Assembly: GCF_014174495.1 (NCBI RefSeq)
Contig: NZ_JACJHR010000057.1
Coordinates: forward strand, 1 to 58,615
Direction of reading: 5' to 3'
From: Amycolatopsis echigonensis
GTDB lineage: Bacteria; Actinomycetota; Actinomycetes; Mycobacteriales; Pseudonocardiaceae
Length of the DNA stretch: 58,615 nt
Shown here piece by piece: positions 25,109-33,845 of this stretch. Each line of letters starts with the position of its first letter. Position 1 is the first letter of the stretch. The notes under the pieces are model-generated. The model saw only the letters and a list, made by a program, of their open reading frames with translations, had not been told where the DNA came from and made no database searches. Made by a program: the position numbers and the translations under genes.

Positions 25109-26539
25109 TCACTGATCGTGTCCCACATAGATGGTCTTGGACCAGGTGTAGAAGTCGGTTGCCGTCGGCCCCTGTTCCCGGAAGGTGTTGGAGGACGAGC
25201 ACTTCACCCCGCCGAAGGGCACGTTGAGGTCGAGCCCGGTGGTCGGCCGGTTGATCTTCACGACACCGGCTTCGGCGTGTGCGGCGAAGTGGTGGGCGAG
25301 CGTGAGGTCGCGTGTGCACAGGCCTGCGGTAAGGCCGTAGGGGGAGTCGTTCACCAAGGCAAGGCCCTCGTCGTAGTCGTCGACCTGGATCACCGCCACA
25401 ACCGGGCCGAAGACCTCGTTGCGCGCGACGTCGTGGTCGTGTGCGACGTCGGTCAGCACAGTGGCCGACAGGAAAAGCCCGTCTGCCTTTCCGCCCGTCG
25501 CGACGGACGCGCCCTGTTCGCATGCCCGCTCGATGGCGGAGAGATCGGTGTCCAGCTGTGCCGCGCTCACTACCGGTCCGATGGTGGTGCCTTCGGCCAG
25601 ACCGTCGCCGGGGGAGAAGCGCTCGGCTTCCTTCACGAGTGCCTCGGTGAAGGCCGCTCGCACGCCCGGCGTGCAGTAGACGCGCGAGGTCGCTGTGCAT
25701 GCCTGGCCGGTGAGCCCGAACGCGCCCGCGGCGACCGTCCGGGCCGCGACTGCCGGATCGGCATCGTCGAGTACCAGGTACGCGTTCTTTCCGCCCATTT
25801 CGAGCTGGACGCGCGCTCGCCGGGCGGACAGCGTCTGGTGCAGCCGCAGTCCGACCTCGGTCGACCCGGTGAAGGACAGCGCGCGTACCCGCTGGTCGGC
25901 GGCGAGCGCGGCACCGACCACGGACCCCTTGCCGTGCACGATGTTCAGCACTCCGGCCGGTAGGCCGGACTCCACCAGCGCGGCCGCGAGGTGGGTGGCG
26001 GACACGGGAGTCAGCTCGGCTGGCTTGAGCACGACCGAGTTGCCGCTGACCAGTGCCGGGGCGAGCTTCCACGCGGGGATGGCGATCGGGAAGTTCCAGG
26101 GCGTGATCAGCCCGACCACGCCGAGTGGTTCGGGCCGGGTGAACACGCTGGTGTCGGGTGTGCTGCTGGGGAACACGTCGCCGGTCCGCTGCCAGCCGTG
26201 CGCACCGAAGTATCGCAGGACGTCGATGGCCCGGCGCACCTCGCCGCGGGCCTCGGCCAGGGTCTTTCCCTCCTCTCGCACCAGATCGGCGGCGACCGTC
26301 TCGTGCCGCGAGCGCAGCAGCTCGGCTGCGTCGAGGAGGATCGCGCCGCGAGCCGGAGCCGGAGTGGCCGCCCAGGCGCGCCGCGCGTCCTCCGCCGCGG
26401 AGATCGCGGCGTCCACAGTGGACTCGTCGCCGGCGGGCGCGCGGACGGCGACTTCGCCGGGGCGCGCCGGGTTGTGCCGGTCCCGAACCGGGTCGCCGGT
26501 CCACTCGCCGCCGATGAGGTGTTGCACCGTGGTGGTCAT
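25109..26539 (-). CDS. NAD(P)-dependent aldehyde dehydrogenase
   Basis: A 476-residue ALDH with Asn149 (LITPWNFPIAIP), general-base Glu247 (LEMGGKN) and nucleophile Cys281 (TGQACTAT). FTGSTEVG is the cofactor loop. The sequence resembles the 2-ketoglutarate-semialdehyde/succinate-semialdehyde dehydrogenase group. AAAGGAG upstream of ATG 26539 supports the start. It is the last gene of the seven-gene operon, 19 bp after the SDR gene. Downstream of a DapA-type lyase it would be expected to oxidise an aldehyde released from a keto acid. Exact specificity is not determined. Confidence 0.9.
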   Translation of the reverse strand: MTTTVQHLIGGEWTGDPVRDRHNPARPGEVAVRAPAGDESTVDAAISAAEDARRAWAATPAPARGAILLDAAELLRSRHETVAADLVREEGKTLAEARGEVRRAIDVLRYFGAHGWQRTGDVFPSSTPDTSVFTRPEPLGVVGLITPWNFPIAIPAWKLAPALVSGNSVVLKPAELTPVSATHLAAALVESGLPAGVLNIVHGKGSVVGAALAADQRVRALSFTGSTEVGLRLHQTLSARRARVQLEMGGKNAYLVLDDADPAVAARTVAAGAFGLTGQACTATSRVYCTPGVRAAFTEALVKEAERFSPGDGLAEGTTIGPVVSAAQLDTDLSAIERACEQGASVATGGKADGLFLSATVLTDVAHDHDVARNEVFGPVVAVIQVDDYDEGLALVNDSPYGLTAGLCTRDLTLAHHFAAHAEAGVVKINRPTTGLDLNVPFGGVKCSSSNTFREQGPTATDFYTWSKTIYVGHDQ

Positions 26540-26558
26540 GAGGCTCCTTTTCCGGACG

Positions 26559-27332
26559 TCACAGAGTCGGCACCAGGCCGCCGTCGCAGCGGATCGCGGT
26601 GCCGGTGAGGTAGGAAGCGGGCGCGCCGCACAGGAACGCGGCGGCCGCGCCGAACTCCGCCGGGTCGCCGTAGCGGCCCGCCGGGATGGTCGCGAGCGCG
26701 GCTTGACGGACGCTCTCGGCGCTCCGGCCGCTGCGTTCGCCGTTGGCCTGGTCGAGCGCCGCGACACGATCGGTCGCGATCCGGCCGGGCAGCAGCAGGT
26801 TGACGGTCACGCCGTCGGCGGCGACTTCGCCCGCGAGGGTCTTCAGGTACCCGGCCAGCGCGGCCCGGCCCAAATTGGACAGGGCGAGATTCGGGATCGG
26901 CGCTTCGACGCCGCTCGACCCGATCGCGAGGATCCGGCCCCAGCCGCGCTCGCGCATGCCCGGCAGCAGCGCCGACACGAGGCGCACGTGCGGGCGGACC
27001 AGTGATGCCACGGCGAGGTCCGCGTCGGCGACGGTGGTGTCCGCCGCGGTGCCCGGCTTCGGGCCCGGCCCGTTGAGCACCAGGACGTCGACCGAGCCGA
27101 ATTCGGCGAGGGCCGCGTCGACGAGCTGCTGCGGCCCGTCCTCGGCGGTCAGGTCGACCTCGACCCCGATCGCGCCGGGCAGCTCCGCCGCGATGGCGCG
27201 GGCCCGTTCCCCGCGCCGCCCGCTGACCGCGACCCGAGCGCCCTCCGCCGCGAGGGCGCGAGCTACCGCCTCGCCCAGTCCGCCGGTCGAAGCGCAGACC
27301 ACCGCGGTACGGCCGGTCAGTCCCAGATCCAT
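26559..27332 (-). CDS. SDR-family protein with atypical catalytic motif
   Basis: A 257-residue protein of the SDR fold (GRTAVVCASTGGLGEAVARA at the cofactor site, LVLNGPGPKPG at the NNAG position). The usual Tyr-x3-Lys is absent; the corresponding stretch reads NLALSNLGRAALAGYLKTLA. This matches a BKR-like SDR subgroup that lacks the standard tetrad and has an imperfect cofactor motif. It may be a dehydrogenase with altered chemistry or a non-redox protein. Its ATG overlaps the DapA-like stop by one base (TAATG), so it is tightly coupled in the operon. Confidence 0.8.
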   Translation of the reverse strand: MDLGLTGRTAVVCASTGGLGEAVARALAAEGARVAVSGRRGERARAIAAELPGAIGVEVDLTAEDGPQQLVDAALAEFGSVDVLVLNGPGPKPGTAADTTVADADLAVASLVRPHVRLVSALLPGMRERGWGRILAIGSSGVEAPIPNLALSNLGRAALAGYLKTLAGEVAADGVTVNLLLPGRIATDRVAALDQANGERSGRSAESVRQAALATIPAGRYGDPAEFGAAAAFLCGAPASYLTGTAIRCDGGLVPTL

Positions 27333-28231
27333 TACGCAACCTCCGTCATCGTCGAGACCGCGGTGACGTGCCGGTGCAGCTGCTCGCGCAGTGCCTCCGG
27401 CAGCGCCGCCGCGGGCGGGCGCACGCCCGCGTCCATGATGAGGCCGCGTCGGCGCAGGCACTCTTTGCGGATCGCCAGTGCCACGGTTGCTTGCTGCTCG
27501 AAGTTCACCAGCGGCAGGTACGGCAGGAACGCTTCCCTGGCCGCGGAATACCCGCCGGTCCGCCACGCTTCGACGCACGCGAGCAGGCCCTCGGGAAACG
27601 AGAACCCGGTCATCGCGCCTGCCGCGCCCGCGGCGAGCTCATCCAGCAGCCCGAGCCCGCCCAGCCCGCCGAACACCGGGAGGTCGAGACTTTCGGTGAG
27701 CGTCGCGATCGCGGTGGTCGTCGGCGGGGCTTCGGCTTTCACCGCGACCACGCCAGGCGTCGCGGACAGCGCCGCGGCGAGCGCGGCCGGCCCGACCCGG
27801 ACTCCGGAGACGAGCGGATAGTCCTGCACGACGAGCCCGGCCCCGGTCGCTTCGTGCACCGCGGCGAGGTGTCGCGACAGCACCTGCGGATCGCCGGAAT
27901 TGACCTGCACCATCGCCCCTGCCAGCCGCGGCCCGGCGAGTTCCGCGGCGAGCGCGACGTCCTCGATGACCGGCGCGGTCGAGAGCCCGGTCGCGCCGAC
28001 GACCACGGGGAGATCGACGCTGTCGAGCACGGTCTCCAGAACCGCGCGCCGTTCGGCCGTGTCGAGCCGCGCCGCTTCGCCGAACACGCCGAGCACGGTG
28101 AGGCCGGCGACCCCCAACGCGGCGTAGTGCTCGACGAGCCGCGCCAAGCTCGGTTCGTCGACGTCCAAAGCCGAACCGGTGAACGGGGTCGCGACGACGC
28201 CCCACACGCCGGGTGCCAGCATCGCCGTCAC
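27332..28231 (-). CDS. DapA-family lyase/aldolase (not DapA itself)
   Basis: A 299-residue class I lyase of the dihydrodipicolinate synthase/N-acetylneuraminate lyase family, with Schiff-base Lys165 (VVAVKAEAPPT) and Tyr138 (VVQDYPLVSG). The canonical GTTGE motif reads GVFGEA, which argues against lysine biosynthesis. Family members cleave or dehydrate 2-keto-3-deoxy acids. The GTG at 28231 overlaps the crotonase stop (GTGA). In this operon, upstream of an aldehyde dehydrogenase, a retro-aldol or dehydratase step giving a semialdehyde is the natural reading. This is inference from gene order. Confidence 0.85.
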   Translation of the reverse strand: MTAMLAPGVWGVVATPFTGSALDVDEPSLARLVEHYAALGVAGLTVLGVFGEAARLDTAERRAVLETVLDSVDLPVVVGATGLSTAPVIEDVALAAELAGPRLAGAMVQVNSGDPQVLSRHLAAVHEATGAGLVVQDYPLVSGVRVGPAALAAALSATPGVVAVKAEAPPTTTAIATLTESLDLPVFGGLGGLGLLDELAAGAAGAMTGFSFPEGLLACVEAWRTGGYSAAREAFLPYLPLVNFEQQATVALAIRKECLRRRGLIMDAGVRPPAAALPEALREQLHRHVTAVSTMTEVA

Positions 28232-29013
28232 CGCCCCGGCCACACGGGCGGACGCTTCTCCTGGAACGCCCGCACACCCTCGACGCTGTCCTCGCTGTCG
28301 AGCGCGGACATCAGCGCGGGAAGCCGCGCCGCCCAGGCTTCCCGGGCGCTCAGCTGCGTGGTCCGCTGGACGATCTGCTTGATCGCGCGCAGCGACGTCG
28401 GCGCGCACGCCAGTACGTCCGCGACCCACCGGTCCACGACCGAGTCGAGTTCGCCGGCTGCGGCGACTTCGTTGACCAGGCCCATGCCGTGCAGTTCGGC
28501 CGCGCCGGCCCGGCGGCCGGTCAGCAGCAGCCCCATCGCCTGAGTGTGCGGGAGCCGGCGCACGAGCTGCGCGACCCCGCCGCCGAGCGGAAGCCGGCCG
28601 ACGCGGGGCTCGGTCAGTCCGAACTGCGCGTGCTCGGCCGCGATCACGATGTCGCAGCCCAGCACCATTTCCATGCCGCCGCCGAGTGCGTAGCCGTTGA
28701 CCCGGGCGATCACCGGCACGTCGAGCGTCGTGCGCAGGCACAGGCCGCCGAACCCGGTTTCCGGTTCGTCCGCCCAGAACCGCAGCCCGGTCTTCTCGAT
28801 CGCGTTCGCCGACATGTCCGCGCCGACGCAGAACGCGCGCTCTCCCGCTCCGGTCAGCACGACCACGCGCACCTCTGGGTCCTTTTCGATCGCGTCCCAG
28901 ATGTCGCACAACCGCCGCTGCGTTTCCGGTGCGACGGCGTTGAGCACCTGGGGCCGGTCGATCGTCACCCGGGCGACGTGCTTGTCGACCTCGAACCGCA
29001 CCTCGTCGGTCAC
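28228..29013 (-). CDS. Enoyl-CoA hydratase/isomerase (crotonase family)
   Basis: A 261-residue crotonase with the first oxyanion segment in GERAFCVGADMS, the second in NGYALGGGMEMVLGCDIVIA, and a catalytic-region Glu in FGLTEPRVGRLPLGGG. It should hydrate or isomerise an unsaturated acyl-CoA. The GTG at 29013 overlaps the CoA-transferase stop. Being directly after a CaiB-type CoA-transferase, it probably acts on the CoA ester made by that enzyme. Confidence 0.9.
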   Translation of the reverse strand: MTDEVRFEVDKHVARVTIDRPQVLNAVAPETQRRLCDIWDAIEKDPEVRVVVLTGAGERAFCVGADMSANAIEKTGLRFWADEPETGFGGLCLRTTLDVPVIARVNGYALGGGMEMVLGCDIVIAAEHAQFGLTEPRVGRLPLGGGVAQLVRRLPHTQAMGLLLTGRRAGAAELHGMGLVNEVAAAGELDSVVDRWVADVLACAPTSLRAIKQIVQRTTQLSAREAWAARLPALMSALDSEDSVEGVRAFQEKRPPVWPGR

Positions 29014-30197
29014 CGGAGCACCCCCGCGGCCTTGAGCGCGGCGATGCGCTCGGCATCGTAACCGTGCTCTGCCAGCACTTCCTCGTTGTGCTCGCCCAGC
29101 CGCGGCGGCACCCGGCGGACTTGCGCGGGCGTCTCGGACAGCCGGATCGGCGCGGCCAGCGCCCGCACCCGGCCCGCGGTCGGATGCTCCATTTCCAGCA
29201 CCATCCGGTTCACCGCGGTCTGTTCGTCCTCGAGTGCCTCGGCGAGGCTGCGCACCGGGGCGCACAGGATGTCCTGTTCCTCCAGCCGTTTCACCCAGTA
29301 TTCGGTGGTCTTCCCGGCGAACCGCTCGCGGAAGATCGTCTGCAGCTCCGGTTTGTGCTCGAACTGCAGCTCCAGCGTCGAGTACTCCGGTCGCGCGGAC
29401 AGGTCCTCGGGGAGTTCGAGTGCGGTGCTGATGTCGCGCAACGGATTCTCCTTGAACGCGCCGACCATGCACACCGCTCCGTCGGCGGTCGGGAACACAC
29501 CCGACAGCGGCATCGCGGCCCAGTTCACCTCGCGTCCGCGGTTGAGCTGCATGCAGGCTTCCTGCATCTGCATGTGGAGCATCGAGTCGTACATCGTCAC
29601 CTCGACCTTCTGCCCCTCGCCGGTGCGCGCCCGGTTCACCAGCGCGAGCAGCACGCCCTGCATCAGGTGCATCCCGGTGGTGTAGTCGCACAACGTGGTC
29701 GGGTACACCGACAACGGCACGTCCTCGGACGCGCGCCGCCACATGACACCGGAGTACGCCTGCGCGATCACGTCCTGCCCGCCTTTGTGCCGGTACGGGC
29801 CCTCTTCGCCGAACCCGGTGCCGGACGCCCAGATCAGCCGCGGGTTGCGGCGGCGGCATTCGTCGTAACCGAACCCGATCCGCTCCATCACTCCGGAGCG
29901 GAAGTTGCTCACCACCACGTCCGCCTCGGCGATCAGGTCGCCGACGATCCGCTTGCCCTCCTCGGTGCGGGTGTCGATCGAGACGCTGCGCTTGTTCCGG
30001 TTGATGGACAGGAAGATCGGGTTGTCCGGCCCGTCCGGGTCCGGAATGGACGACCGCGACAGGTCGCCCGCACCGGGACGCTCGATCTTGACGACGTCGG
30101 CGCCGTAGTCGCCGAGCAGCTGCGTGCAGCTCGGCCCCAGGTAAACCTGGGTGAAATCGACGACGGTGATCCCGTCGAGCGGCAGCGGGGCGTTCAT
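29010..30197 (-). CDS. CaiB/BaiF-family (class III) CoA-transferase
   Basis: A 395-residue class III CoA-transferase with N-terminal VVDFTQVYLGPSCTQLLGDY, GADVVKIERPGAGD, and the catalytic Asp171 in TTLCDYTTGMH. Such enzymes transfer CoA from a donor such as succinyl-CoA to an organic acid without ATP. GGAGGT upstream of ATG 30197 and an ATGA overlap with the flavoprotein gene support the start. It would activate the acid imported by the MFS protein at the head of the operon. Acid and donor are unknown. Confidence 0.9.
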   Translation of the reverse strand: MNAPLPLDGITVVDFTQVYLGPSCTQLLGDYGADVVKIERPGAGDLSRSSIPDPDGPDNPIFLSINRNKRSVSIDTRTEEGKRIVGDLIAEADVVVSNFRSGVMERIGFGYDECRRRNPRLIWASGTGFGEEGPYRHKGGQDVIAQAYSGVMWRRASEDVPLSVYPTTLCDYTTGMHLMQGVLLALVNRARTGEGQKVEVTMYDSMLHMQMQEACMQLNRGREVNWAAMPLSGVFPTADGAVCMVGAFKENPLRDISTALELPEDLSARPEYSTLELQFEHKPELQTIFRERFAGKTTEYWVKRLEEQDILCAPVRSLAEALEDEQTAVNRMVLEMEHPTAGRVRALAAPIRLSETPAQVRRVPPRLGEHNEEVLAEHGYDAERIAALKAAGVLR

Positions 30198-31540
30198 GCG
30201 ACCTCCAATTCCACAGTGGCGTTCGGGGCGGGCACATCGCCCGGATCCGCGTCCTGGGCGCGCATCCCGGCCTGGATCAGTGCGGGATCGATCTCGCGCA
30301 CGGTCTGCCCGCGGTCCGCGGCGATCCCGGCGGCGATGCCCGCGGCCTGGCCCATCGCCATGCACGGCGGGATCTCCCGCGAGATCCGCTGTGCTTCCGG
30401 TGTGGCCGAGTAGTGCCGTCCGGCGACGAGCAGCTGGTCGACGTCGCGGGGGAGCAAGGCCCGGTAGGGGGTGTAGTAGTCGCGGCCGCGGGCGACTGAA
30501 TCGGCGAAGTGCCGCCGCTGCGTGATGTCGTCCTTAGTCACCACGTATTCGCCGCGCAGCAGCCGTGTCTGCCGCACACCGATCTGTTCGGCGACGTCGA
30601 GGAGGTAGCAGTGCCCGAACCCGGGCAGCTCGGCGCGGACGTAGTCGATCGCCGCGGAAATCCGTTCCCGGGCGTCGAATTCGGCCTCGGTGAGCGATTC
30701 CGGGTCGGCCCCGTCGTACCCGGTCAGGTGCGGGCAGTTGCACCACACGACGCCGGGCACCGGGGTCTTGAGCCACCACAGTTCCCAAGCACCGCCGAGC
30801 ATTCGCTTCACCTTGCGGTTGATCGCCCGTGCCGCGCGGGGGTTCTCCTGCTCGAACTGCTGCGCCGCTTCGGTGTCCACTCCGCCGAGGCGGAAGACGA
30901 GTGTGACCAGATAGCTGTCGTGGGCGTAGGCGGCACCGGCCCGGGACGCGACGTCGATGTCGCCGGTCGTGTCGATCACGATGTCGCCGAGCACCGCCTG
31001 CGGGCCGGACTTCGTTTCGCACACGACGCCGCGCATCCGGCCGTCCTCGACCACCGGACGGGAGAACCAGCTGTGCAGCCGCAGATGCACGCCGGACTCG
31101 CGGACCAGGTCGTTCGACACGCGCTTCCAGCCGTCCGGATCGAACGCGACGGCATAGCAGATCGGCTTCGGGCTGGCGTGCGAGTGGAAGTCGAACGCGC
31201 CCCAGCGTCCCCATCGCCGCCACATCGCCGGCGACGAGATCCGGTCCGGCTCGGGCGGGTACACCGCGAGCCCGATCCGCTGCAACCGGTCGACGTACTC
31301 GGCGACGATGCCGCGGACCGACACCTCGCTGCCATTGCACATGTCGTCCAGCACCAGCACCATGCCGCCGGACGCGAGCCCGCCGAGAGCCGCGTAGCGC
31401 TCCAGCAGGGTCACCGAGGCTCCGGTGCGGGCCGCCGACACCGCGGCGCTGACGCCGGCCGGTCCGCCGCCGACCACCACCACGTCGCTGCGCCGCACTA
31501 CGGGTGCGTCGAGATTCGATAGGGACATTGCGAGGTTCAT
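30194..31540 (-). CDS. FAD-dependent oxidoreductase (FAD_oxidored family)
   Basis: A 448-residue flavoprotein beginning with a Rossmann motif (VVVVGGGPAGVSAAVSAART) followed by GASVTLLERYAALGGLASGG, as in the FAD_oxidored (PF12831-type) family. The C-terminal part, LLVAGRHYSATPEAQRISRE, is the second FAD contact of that family. GAGGAG five nt before ATG 31540 fixes the start; a GTG six bases earlier would overlap that site. It is the second gene of the operon, 9 bp after the MFS gene. A desaturation, hydroxylation or dehydrogenation of the substrate is plausible, but no substrate can be named. Confidence 0.85.
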   Translation of the reverse strand: MNLAMSLSNLDAPVVRRSDVVVVGGGPAGVSAAVSAARTGASVTLLERYAALGGLASGGMVLVLDDMCNGSEVSVRGIVAEYVDRLQRIGLAVYPPEPDRISSPAMWRRWGRWGAFDFHSHASPKPICYAVAFDPDGWKRVSNDLVRESGVHLRLHSWFSRPVVEDGRMRGVVCETKSGPQAVLGDIVIDTTGDIDVASRAGAAYAHDSYLVTLVFRLGGVDTEAAQQFEQENPRAARAINRKVKRMLGGAWELWWLKTPVPGVVWCNCPHLTGYDGADPESLTEAEFDARERISAAIDYVRAELPGFGHCYLLDVAEQIGVRQTRLLRGEYVVTKDDITQRRHFADSVARGRDYYTPYRALLPRDVDQLLVAGRHYSATPEAQRISREIPPCMAMGQAAGIAAGIAADRGQTVREIDPALIQAGMRAQDADPGDVPAPNATVELEVA

Positions 31541-31549
31541 CAGCACTCC

Positions 31550-32848
31550 TCACTCGCCTGCGTAGATGCCGGTGCGGCGCCGGGCCGCGAGATAAAGGGC
31601 CACACTGATCAAGCACAGCGCGGCGGTATAGGCGGGGAACATCCAGGGCGAGCCGTACTTGCCCAGCCACACCAGCAGGTACGACGCTGTCCCGCCGAAG
31701 AGCGCGACCCCGATGCCGTACCCGAGTCCGACGCCGGTCGCGCGGCACGGCGCGGGCAGCAGCGACGTGCTGACGACGTTGTAGAGCGTCATGTTCAGCA
31801 CCAGTACGAGACCGCCGCCGAGCAGCACGGCGCTGAACCCGCCCAGTCCAGGCCCGGCGTACAGCAGCATCAGGAACACCGCGGGGACGGCGAGCAGCCG
31901 GGTCACGACGAACGTGCGGGACAGTTTCTTGCGGTCGGCCAACGCTCCGGTGAGGAGCGAGCCGATTACCAGGACCACGCCGAGCAGAGTGGTGATCGCG
32001 AATACGGACGTCGCGTTTTCCTTGTAGGTGCTACGGGCGAGCGTCGGCAGGCCGACGTTCCACGCGTAGTTGTACGCCTGCACCGCGCCGACGACGAAGA
32101 TCATCGCGAGCAGCGCCAGCCAGTGCTTGCCGATCCCGCGCCATACCTCGCGGTTGCTGTTCGCGGGACGGTGCTCGGCGGCGGACGTGTGCAGGCTTTC
32201 CGGCAGTTGGCGTCGCATGTAGACGATCACGATGCCCAGCACCGCACCGAAAGCCATCGGCACCCGCCAGCCCCACGACTGCATCGCGGCGCCGCCGATT
32301 GCGGCGCTGGTGATGAAACTGATCAGAGAGGCGCCGAGGATGCCGAGGTTCACGAAGAGACTCATGATCCCGGCGGCGCGTCCTTCCCGGCCTTTCGCGG
32401 TGAGTTCGACGGCGTAGGCGGTCGCGAGCGGGCCTTCGACGCCGGTGGAGACTCCCTGTACGACACGGCAGATCAGGAGGATTACTCCGGACCACACGCC
32501 GAGGCTGGCGTAGCCGGGGACGACGGCGATGACGAGCGTCGCGAGTGCCATCGCGGCGACCGAGCCGAGCATCACCCTGCGGCGGCCGAACCGGTCGGCG
32601 ACGAGGCCGAGCACGACGCCGCCGAGCGGACGGAACACGAAGCCGACGGCGAACACCGCGAGCGCGCTGAGCGTCGCCGCTACCGGATCGTGGTTGGGGA
32701 AGAACTGTGGTCCGACGAATGCCGACAGCAGACCGAAGATCTGCCAGTCGTACCACTCAAGGGTCCCGCCGAGCCCGAGCGCCACGAGCGGGCGGCGGGC
32801 GGCGAGGGAACGGGTTTGCCGGTGGGGTTCGGTGGAGGTGGAGGCCAT
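31550..32848 (-). CDS. MFS metabolite:H+ symporter heading the XRE-linked operon
   Basis: A 432-residue 12-TM transporter. Its motifs (GGTLEWYDWQIFGLLSAFVG in TM1, VLGLVADRFGRRRVMLG between TM2 and TM3) place it in the metabolite:H+ symporter group that imports carboxylates. ATG 32848 follows a purine-rich GGCGGAAACC. It starts a run of seven minus-strand genes with overlaps or gaps of at most 19 bp, ending at 25109. An XRE-cupin regulator gene lies 133 bp upstream on the same strand. It is the likely importer of the pathway's substrate. Confidence 0.85.
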   Translation of the reverse strand: MASTSTEPHRQTRSLAARRPLVALGLGGTLEWYDWQIFGLLSAFVGPQFFPNHDPVAATLSALAVFAVGFVFRPLGGVVLGLVADRFGRRRVMLGSVAAMALATLVIAVVPGYASLGVWSGVILLICRVVQGVSTGVEGPLATAYAVELTAKGREGRAAGIMSLFVNLGILGASLISFITSAAIGGAAMQSWGWRVPMAFGAVLGIVIVYMRRQLPESLHTSAAEHRPANSNREVWRGIGKHWLALLAMIFVVGAVQAYNYAWNVGLPTLARSTYKENATSVFAITTLLGVVLVIGSLLTGALADRKKLSRTFVVTRLLAVPAVFLMLLYAGPGLGGFSAVLLGGGLVLVLNMTLYNVVSTSLLPAPCRATGVGLGYGIGVALFGGTASYLLVWLGKYGSPWMFPAYTAALCLISVALYLAARRRTGIYAGE

Positions 32849-32981
32849 GGTTTCCGCCTTAAGGGAAAGCGGTCTGCACAGAGGATCTGCCAGAAGGCAG
32901 GGCAAGGGAAGCCGTCGGACAGAATCGCCGGACGACCGCGCTGCGGGCAGGACGGCCCGTCGCGTGCTCAGTGTGCGGTGG

Positions 32982-33581
32982 TCACCAGGTAGGCGGGGTG
33001 ATCACCCAGACGGCGACGCAAGTTTCGTCGCCGGAGTTCACGTACCAGTGCGGGATGGTGGAGGCGTACCGGATCGAATCGCCGGCTTCCAGGTGGTGCC
33101 GGACGCCGTCGAGGTACACGTCTTTGGCGCCGGAGAGGATGAGGCCGAATTCCTCGCCGTTGTGCCGGTAAGGGGTTTCGCTGCTGTCGTAGCCGGGCGG
33201 GGTTTCCACCCAGGTGGCCTCGAGCGCGCCGTTGAGGTCCGGCGTGAGCAGTTCGTAGACGCCGCCGTCGTTTTCGGCGATGCCGTGCCCGTCGATCCGG
33301 CGGCGCTCCTGGCGGCGCACGACCGGGGCGCGGTGCCCGTCCTCCTCGATCAGCTGGGCGATGGAGATGCCCAGCCCGTGTGCGATCTGCACCAGCGTGG
33401 AGAAGGACGGATTCGCCTTGCCGCGTTCGACCTGGCTCACGATTCCGGTCGAAACACCTGATAGCTCGCCGAGGCGCTCGACCGTGAGCCCGCGATCCTT
33501 GCGCAGGGCGCGGATCTTCCCGCCGATGACGTGCAGCATCGAAGCGCCCGGTACTCCGTTCGCTTCGTCCGCCGCCGTCAT
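32982..33581 (-). CDS. XRE-family regulator with C-terminal cupin sensor
   Basis: A 199-residue protein with an N-terminal XRE helix-turn-helix (IRALRKDRGLTVERLGELSG, VSTGIVSQVERGKANPS, residues about 20-75) and a C-terminal cupin domain (HNGEEFGLILSGAKDVYLDG, then GDSIRYASTIPHWYVNSGDE). XRE-cupin proteins sense small metabolites and often control adjacent catabolic genes. A GGGAG lies about 10 nt before ATG 33581. It precedes the MFS-to-ALDH operon on the same strand and has a palindrome (33657-33670) in its own upstream region. It probably regulates itself and possibly the operon. Confidence 0.85.
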   Translation of the reverse strand: MTAADEANGVPGASMLHVIGGKIRALRKDRGLTVERLGELSGVSTGIVSQVERGKANPSFSTLVQIAHGLGISIAQLIEEDGHRAPVVRRQERRRIDGHGIAENDGGVYELLTPDLNGALEATWVETPPGYDSSETPYRHNGEEFGLILSGAKDVYLDGVRHHLEAGDSIRYASTIPHWYVNSGDETCVAVWVITPPTW

Positions 33582-33633
33582 GACTGCCCGTCTCCCTTCA
33601 CAGGATCGCTGGTGGATTTCAGCATAGTGACGG

Positions 33634-33670
33634 TCTTCAGGAAGTCAATGGCTATCTTCAGGATCCTGAA
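33634..33670. promoter_or_regulatory. Palindrome upstream of the XRE-cupin gene
   Basis: TTCAGGATCCTGAA (33657-33670) is a perfect 14-bp palindrome, and a further TTCAGGA half-site lies about 20 bp nearer the gene. Both are within 90 bp of the XRE-cupin start codon, suggesting autoregulation. No equivalent palindrome was found in the 133-bp gap before the MFS gene. Confidence 0.45.
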
Positions 33671-33845
33671 ATTCCGCGCCGGGTCTGCTTGGCTGTCGAG
33701 CGGTCCGGGTTGGCGGCGGAGGAGCCGCGTCGAATTCCGCGAGAGTCCGCCTGGTGCCTCCGCAGGCGGACCACTTCCCGGACGCCCAGGTCTCTGTCGC
33801 CCGGTATGAGCACCCCGGTGAGATTCCTGTTTGTCAGGACGAGCA

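Noticed and set aside
27332..28231. dapA (4-hydroxy-tetrahydrodipicolinate synthase)
   Set aside because: The GTTGE motif is replaced by GVFGEA and the gene sits in a catabolic operon with no lysine genes.
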